Assembly: GCA_011390455.1 (NCBI GenBank) | Contig: JAABSI010000104.1 | Span: forward strand, 1-9,357 | From: Trueperaceae bacterium | Lineage (GTDB): Bacteria > Deinococcota > Deinococci > Deinococcales > Trueperaceae | Length of the DNA: 9,357 nucleotides | Direction of reading: 5' to 3' | Shown: positions 6,314-9,357 of the stretch, piece by piece | Position numbering within the stretch: position 1 is the stretch's first letter | Layout of the letters: each line of letters starts with the position of its first letter | Position numbers and translations under genes: made by a program | The notes under the pieces: model-generated | Databases searched by the model: none | What the model was told of the DNA's origin: nothing | Seen by the model: the letters and a program-made list of their open reading frames with translations, nothing else

Positions 6314-6870
6314 ATGATCAGTGTCACGGACTTGCGCAACGGCACCAAGGTCGAGCTCGAGGGCGGCCTGTGGGAGTGCCTCGACTACCAGCACCAGAAG
6401 ATCGGTCGCGGCGGCGCCAAGGTCGTCGCGAAGTTCCGCAACCTCGACACCGGTTCCATCGTCGAGAAGACCTTCAACTCCGGCGAGAAGCTGCAGGACA
6501 TCTTCATCGACTACCGCACGATGCAGTTCCTGTACGCCGACGGCGACACCTTCACCTTCATGGACATGGAGACCTACGAGCAGCCCGTCCTCGACCGGCG
6601 ACAGATCGGCGAGGGCGCGCGCTTCCTCAAGGAGAACGTCGAGGTCACCGTCGACTACTACCAGGGGCGGGCCCTCAAGGTCACGCTGCCGACGGTGGTG
6701 ACTTTGAAGATCGTGGAGACCGACCCGGGGGTGAAGGGTGACACCGTCTCGGGTGGCAGCAAGCCGGCCAAGCTCGAGACCGGCGCGACCGTCGCCGTGC
6801 CGCTGTTCATCGAGAACGGCACCGTCATCCGGGTCGACACCCGCTCCGGCGAGTACCTGGGACGCGCGTG

Positions 6871-6871
<1 letters not shown>
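6314..6871 (+). CDS. efp: Elongation factor P
   Basis: A 185-residue EF-P of the usual three-domain length. It enters the ribosomal E site and rescues ribosomes stalled on proline runs. The N-terminal KOW-like domain begins MISVTDLRNGTKVELEGG. The loop reaching the peptidyl-transferase centre is HQKIGRGGAKVV with Arg32 at the tip, where E. coli has the lysylated Lys34 and Pseudomonas a rhamnosylated Arg. The central OB domain contains FNSGEKLQDIFID and FMDMETYEQ. The C-terminal OB domain carries the EF-P signature GDTVSGGSKPAKLETGA and ends VDTRSGEYLGRA. The protein resembles Thermus thermophilus EF-P closely, from memory, and is the best clue to the host lineage. No modification enzyme gene is in the window. 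It has its own strong Shine-Dalgarno and promoter; its stop TGA shares its final A with the ATG of accB (TGATG). Confidence 0.98.
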
Positions 6872-7398
<527 letters not shown>

Positions 7399-7411
7399 GG
7401 CGGGCGACCGC

Positions 7412-8749
7412 GTGTTCAAGAAGATCCTGATCGCCAACCGCGGCGAGATCGCCCTCCGCGTCCTGCGCGCCGCGCGCGAGTTGGGCGTCAAGGCCGTCGT
7501 CGCCTACTCGGAGGCCGACGAGACCTCGTTGCCCGTCCTGCTGGCCGACGAGTCGATCTGCATCGGACCGGCCGCGTCGAGCGGGTCGTACCTCAACGTG
7601 CGCAACCTGCTGTCGGCCGCGCTGGTGACCGGCGCCGAGGCCATCCACCCCGGGTACGGCTTCCTCGCGGAGAACGCCGAGTTCGCCGAGATGTGCGAGG
7701 AGCATCACCTCACCTTCATCGGGCCACGGCCCGAGAACATCGAGCGCATCGGCGACAAGGCGCGTGCGCGCTCGCTGGCGATCGAGGCCGGCGTCCCCAT
7801 CACGCCGGGGTCCGACCCGCTGGCGGACCTCGCCGCGGCCCACGCCTTCGCGGCCGAGGTCGGGTACCCGGTGATCCTCAAGGCCTCCGCCGGCGGCGGC
7901 GGCCGGGGCATGCGCGTCGTCCAGAGCCCCAACGACCTCGAGCGCAACTTCGTGCAGGCCCAGGAGGAGGCGCGTGCCGCCTTCGGCGATCCGCGCATGT
8001 ACCTCGAGCGCTTCCTCGAGGAGCCGCGCCACGTCGAGATCCAGGTCTTCGGCGACGGGGAGGGCGAGGTCATCCACTTCTACGATCGCGACTGCTCCAT
8101 CCAGCGGCGCTACCAGAAGGTCCTGGAGGAGGCGCCGTCGATCCTCGATCCCGCCCTGCGGGCCGACATCGCGGAGGCGGCCGTCCGTCTGGCGCGGCAC
8201 ATCGGGTACCGCGGCGCGGGCACCTGCGAGTTCCTCGTCGACCGCGAGGGGCGCTTCTACTTCTCCGAGATGAACACCCGCATCCAGGTCGAACACCCGG
8301 TCACCGAGATGGTGACCCGCTTCGACCTCGTGCAGGAGCAGTTCCGCGTCGCGGCCGGCGAGGGTCTGTCGCTGCGGCAGGAGGACGTTCGCCTGGAGGG
8401 ACACGCGATCGAGGTGCGGGTGAACGCCGAGGACCCCGACCACGACTTCCGGCCGTCGGCGGGCGTGGTCACCGACGTGCATTGGCCGGGCGGGCCGGGG
8501 ATAAGGGTGGACTCGCACGTGTACGCCGGCTACCGCATCCCGCCCAACTACGACAGCCTGATCGCCAAGGTGATCGCCTGGGGACCGACCCGCGCGATGG
8601 CGATCGCGCGCATGGAGCGCGCGCTGCGGGAGACGGTCGTCGAGGGCGTCGCGACGACGATCCCGTTCCACCTGCGCGTGCTGGACAACGCGTTCTACCG
8701 CCGCGGCGCGGTGTACACCAACTTCATCGCCAGGAGGATGTCGATATGA
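7412..8749 (+). CDS. accC: Biotin carboxylase subunit of acetyl-CoA carboxylase
   Basis: A 445-residue ATP-grasp enzyme that carboxylates the biotin on BCCP with bicarbonate and ATP. The domains run in order: N-terminal biotin-carboxylase fold beginning FKKILIANRGEIALRV with AIHPGYGFLAEN (78-88), ATP-grasp domain, and C-terminal domain with IEVRVNAEDP (333-342). Key residues match the E. coli enzyme: Lys116, Lys157, the glycine loop ASAGGGGRGM (158-167), Glu273 and Glu286 as metal ligands, and the catalytic signature EMNTRIQVEHPVTE with Arg290 and Glu294, plus Arg336. All are present, so it should be active. Start is GTG 7412, 13 bp after accB, with only a weak Shine-Dalgarno (GAGG around the accB stop). 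The stop overlaps the next ATG by 4 nt. Genes for the carboxyltransferase (accA, accD) are not in the window. Confidence 0.98.
   Translation: MFKKILIANRGEIALRVLRAARELGVKAVVAYSEADETSLPVLLADESICIGPAASSGSYLNVRNLLSAALVTGAEAIHPGYGFLAENAEFAEMCEEHHLTFIGPRPENIERIGDKARARSLAIEAGVPITPGSDPLADLAAAHAFAAEVGYPVILKASAGGGGRGMRVVQSPNDLERNFVQAQEEARAAFGDPRMYLERFLEEPRHVEIQVFGDGEGEVIHFYDRDCSIQRRYQKVLEEAPSILDPALRADIAEAAVRLARHIGYRGAGTCEFLVDREGRFYFSEMNTRIQVEHPVTEMVTRFDLVQEQFRVAAGEGLSLRQEDVRLEGHAIEVRVNAEDPDHDFRPSAGVVTDVHWPGGPGIRVDSHVYAGYRIPPNYDSLIAKVIAWGPTRAMAIARMERALRETVVEGVATTIPFHLRVLDNAFYRRGAVYTNFIARRMSI
8732..8737 (+). promoter_or_regulatory. Strong Shine-Dalgarno (AGGAGG) inside accC, for the Asp23 gene
   Basis: AGGAGG ends 8 nt before ATG 8746 and lies within the last codons of accC. 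It is the best ribosome binding site in the window and fixes the start of the next gene, suggesting its output is set independently of accC termination. Confidence 0.85.
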
Positions 8750-9093
8750 CCCAACCCGAACTCGAGCTGTCGTCCGACGTCCTGTTCGGCATCGCGCAGC
8801 TCGCCCTCGACCAGGTCGAGGGCGTGCGCACGGTCAACCCGCCGACCCGGGTCGGCGAGTTCCTCACCGGCCGCCGCGCCAAGGGCATCGTCATCGAACG
8901 CGAGGGCGACGACCTGACGATCGACCTCAACGTCTCCATGACCTACGGCCTGCAGGTGCCCAAGGTCGCCAAGGCCGCGCAGCGCGCGGTGCGCGAGGCC
9001 GTCGCGTCGATGACGGGCCTCTCCGTCCGCAGCGTCAACGTCCGGGTGGAGGCGATCGACCTGCCGCCCGAGGGCGCAGGCCCGCGTGGCTAG
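8746..9093 (+). CDS. Asp23/Gls24 (DUF322) family protein, YqhY-like
   Basis: A 115-residue cytoplasmic protein of the Asp23 family. It opens with LELSSDVLFGIAQLALDQVEGV (6-27), the usual strand-helix start, where the family typically has 'isdevi..IA..a..eveGV'. GIVIEREGDDLTIDLNVSMTYG (47-68) and a helix with VPKVAKAAQRAVREAVASMTGL (71-92) follow, and it closes with VRSVNVRVEAIDLP (94-107). The family has no enzymatic activity known to me. In Bacillus subtilis the relative YqhY sits in the same place after accBC and its loss selects for mutations in acetyl-CoA carboxylase genes, so a role in tuning fatty-acid synthesis is likely. ATG 8746 overlaps the accC stop (ATGA); nusB starts 8 nt before its stop TAG. 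Confidence 0.93.
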   Translation: MTQPELELSSDVLFGIAQLALDQVEGVRTVNPPTRVGEFLTGRRAKGIVIEREGDDLTIDLNVSMTYGLQVPKVAKAAQRAVREAVASMTGLSVRSVNVRVEAIDLPPEGAGPRG

Positions 9094-9357
9094 GCGACGC
9101 GCGCGCGAGGTGGCCTTCCAGGCGCTCTTCCAGGCCGAGCGGGGCGGTGCCCCGCTGCGGGAGGCGTGGGCCGAGCTGCGTCTCGACCTCGCCGCCGAGG
9201 AGGACGACGAGGACGCGCCGCGCGCGCGTGACGAGGACGCGGACCGCTTCGAGCCGGGCGACCTGGCCTTCGCCGAGCGGCTGGTCGAGTCGCTGGCGGC
9301 CGGCAAGGACGCGATCGACGTCGAGCTGACCGAGTTGATCCACGGCTGGACCTTCGG
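9086..9357 (+). CDS. nusB: Transcription antitermination factor NusB (3' end beyond window)
   Basis: The first 90 residues of NusB, which binds boxA RNA with NusE/S10 in rRNA antitermination complexes. The N-terminus VARRRAREVAFQALFQAE matches the family pattern of a basic start followed by a helix ending ALfQ. After WAELRLDL there is an acidic insert EEDDEDAPRARDEDADRFEPGD (38-59), then the helix LAFAERLVESLAAGKDAIDVEL (60-81) and the conserved turn before LIHGWTF. A similar, shorter acidic stretch occurs in Thermus NusB as I remember it. The GTG start at 9086 overlaps the Asp23 gene by 8 nt. About one third to one half of the protein lies beyond the right edge. Confidence 0.94.
   Translation, partial: MARRRAREVAFQALFQAERGGAPLREAWAELRLDLAAEEDDEDAPRARDEDADRFEPGDLAFAERLVESLAAGKDAIDVELTELIHGWTF

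Noticed and set aside
5011..6348. A 445-codon minus-strand frame opposite the 5254-6159 gene
   Set aside because: Low-complexity Arg/Gly/His-rich translation that crosses the efp promoter and start; an antisense shadow.

Overview
The window is very GC-rich, densely coded chromosomal DNA with no RNA genes, insertion sequences or CRISPR arrays that I can see. Two things point to the Deinococcota (Deinococcus-Thermus). The elongation factor P resembles the Thermus thermophilus protein as I remember it, including a shared N-terminus, an arginine at the tip of the decoding-site loop and the same C-terminal ending. The gene order efp-accB-accC-asp23-nusB, which Firmicutes also share, fits that group. 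High GC and promoters that look leaderless would suit a Deinococcus- or Truepera-like member, but I cannot fix the genus.

Left half, minus strand (1-4615): a tightly packed cluster read right to left. It holds a tRNA-dihydrouridine synthase (3593-4615), an atypical extended SDR/NAD-epimerase-like protein (2592-3596), a GT28/MGDG-synthase-like glycosyltransferase (2592 side to 1426) and an FtsX/MacB-type ABC permease that runs off the left edge (1-1397). The first three genes are joined by 4-bp GTGA stop/start overlaps. The permease follows after 28 bp and may also have its own promoter. The last three genes suggest modification and export of a lipid or envelope component; this is inference.

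Centre (4616-4690): a 75-bp divergent intergenic region. Each flanking gene has a TANNNT -10-like hexamer exactly 6 nt before its ATG, and a 15-bp inverted repeat lies between them.

Plus strand, first unit (4691-6159): a GNAT-family acetyltransferase is coupled by an ATGA overlap to a conserved protein of unknown function. I recall relatives of the latter being auto-labelled 'quinate 5-dehydrogenase', a label I do not see supported in the sequence.

Plus strand, second unit (6160-9357): an extended -10 promoter and a structured leader of about 105 nt precede efp, accB (biotin carboxyl carrier), accC (biotin carboxylase), an Asp23/DUF322 protein and the start of nusB, which is cut by the right edge. 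All neighbours overlap or lie within 13 bp, so this looks like one transcript tying translation, the first step of fatty-acid synthesis and transcription antitermination together.

No gap between genes exceeds 154 bp. The window is mostly conserved housekeeping sequence. I do not see an evident new system; the best leads are the SDR-glycosyltransferase-permease module, the uncharacterised protein beside the acetyltransferase, and the regulatory DNA.
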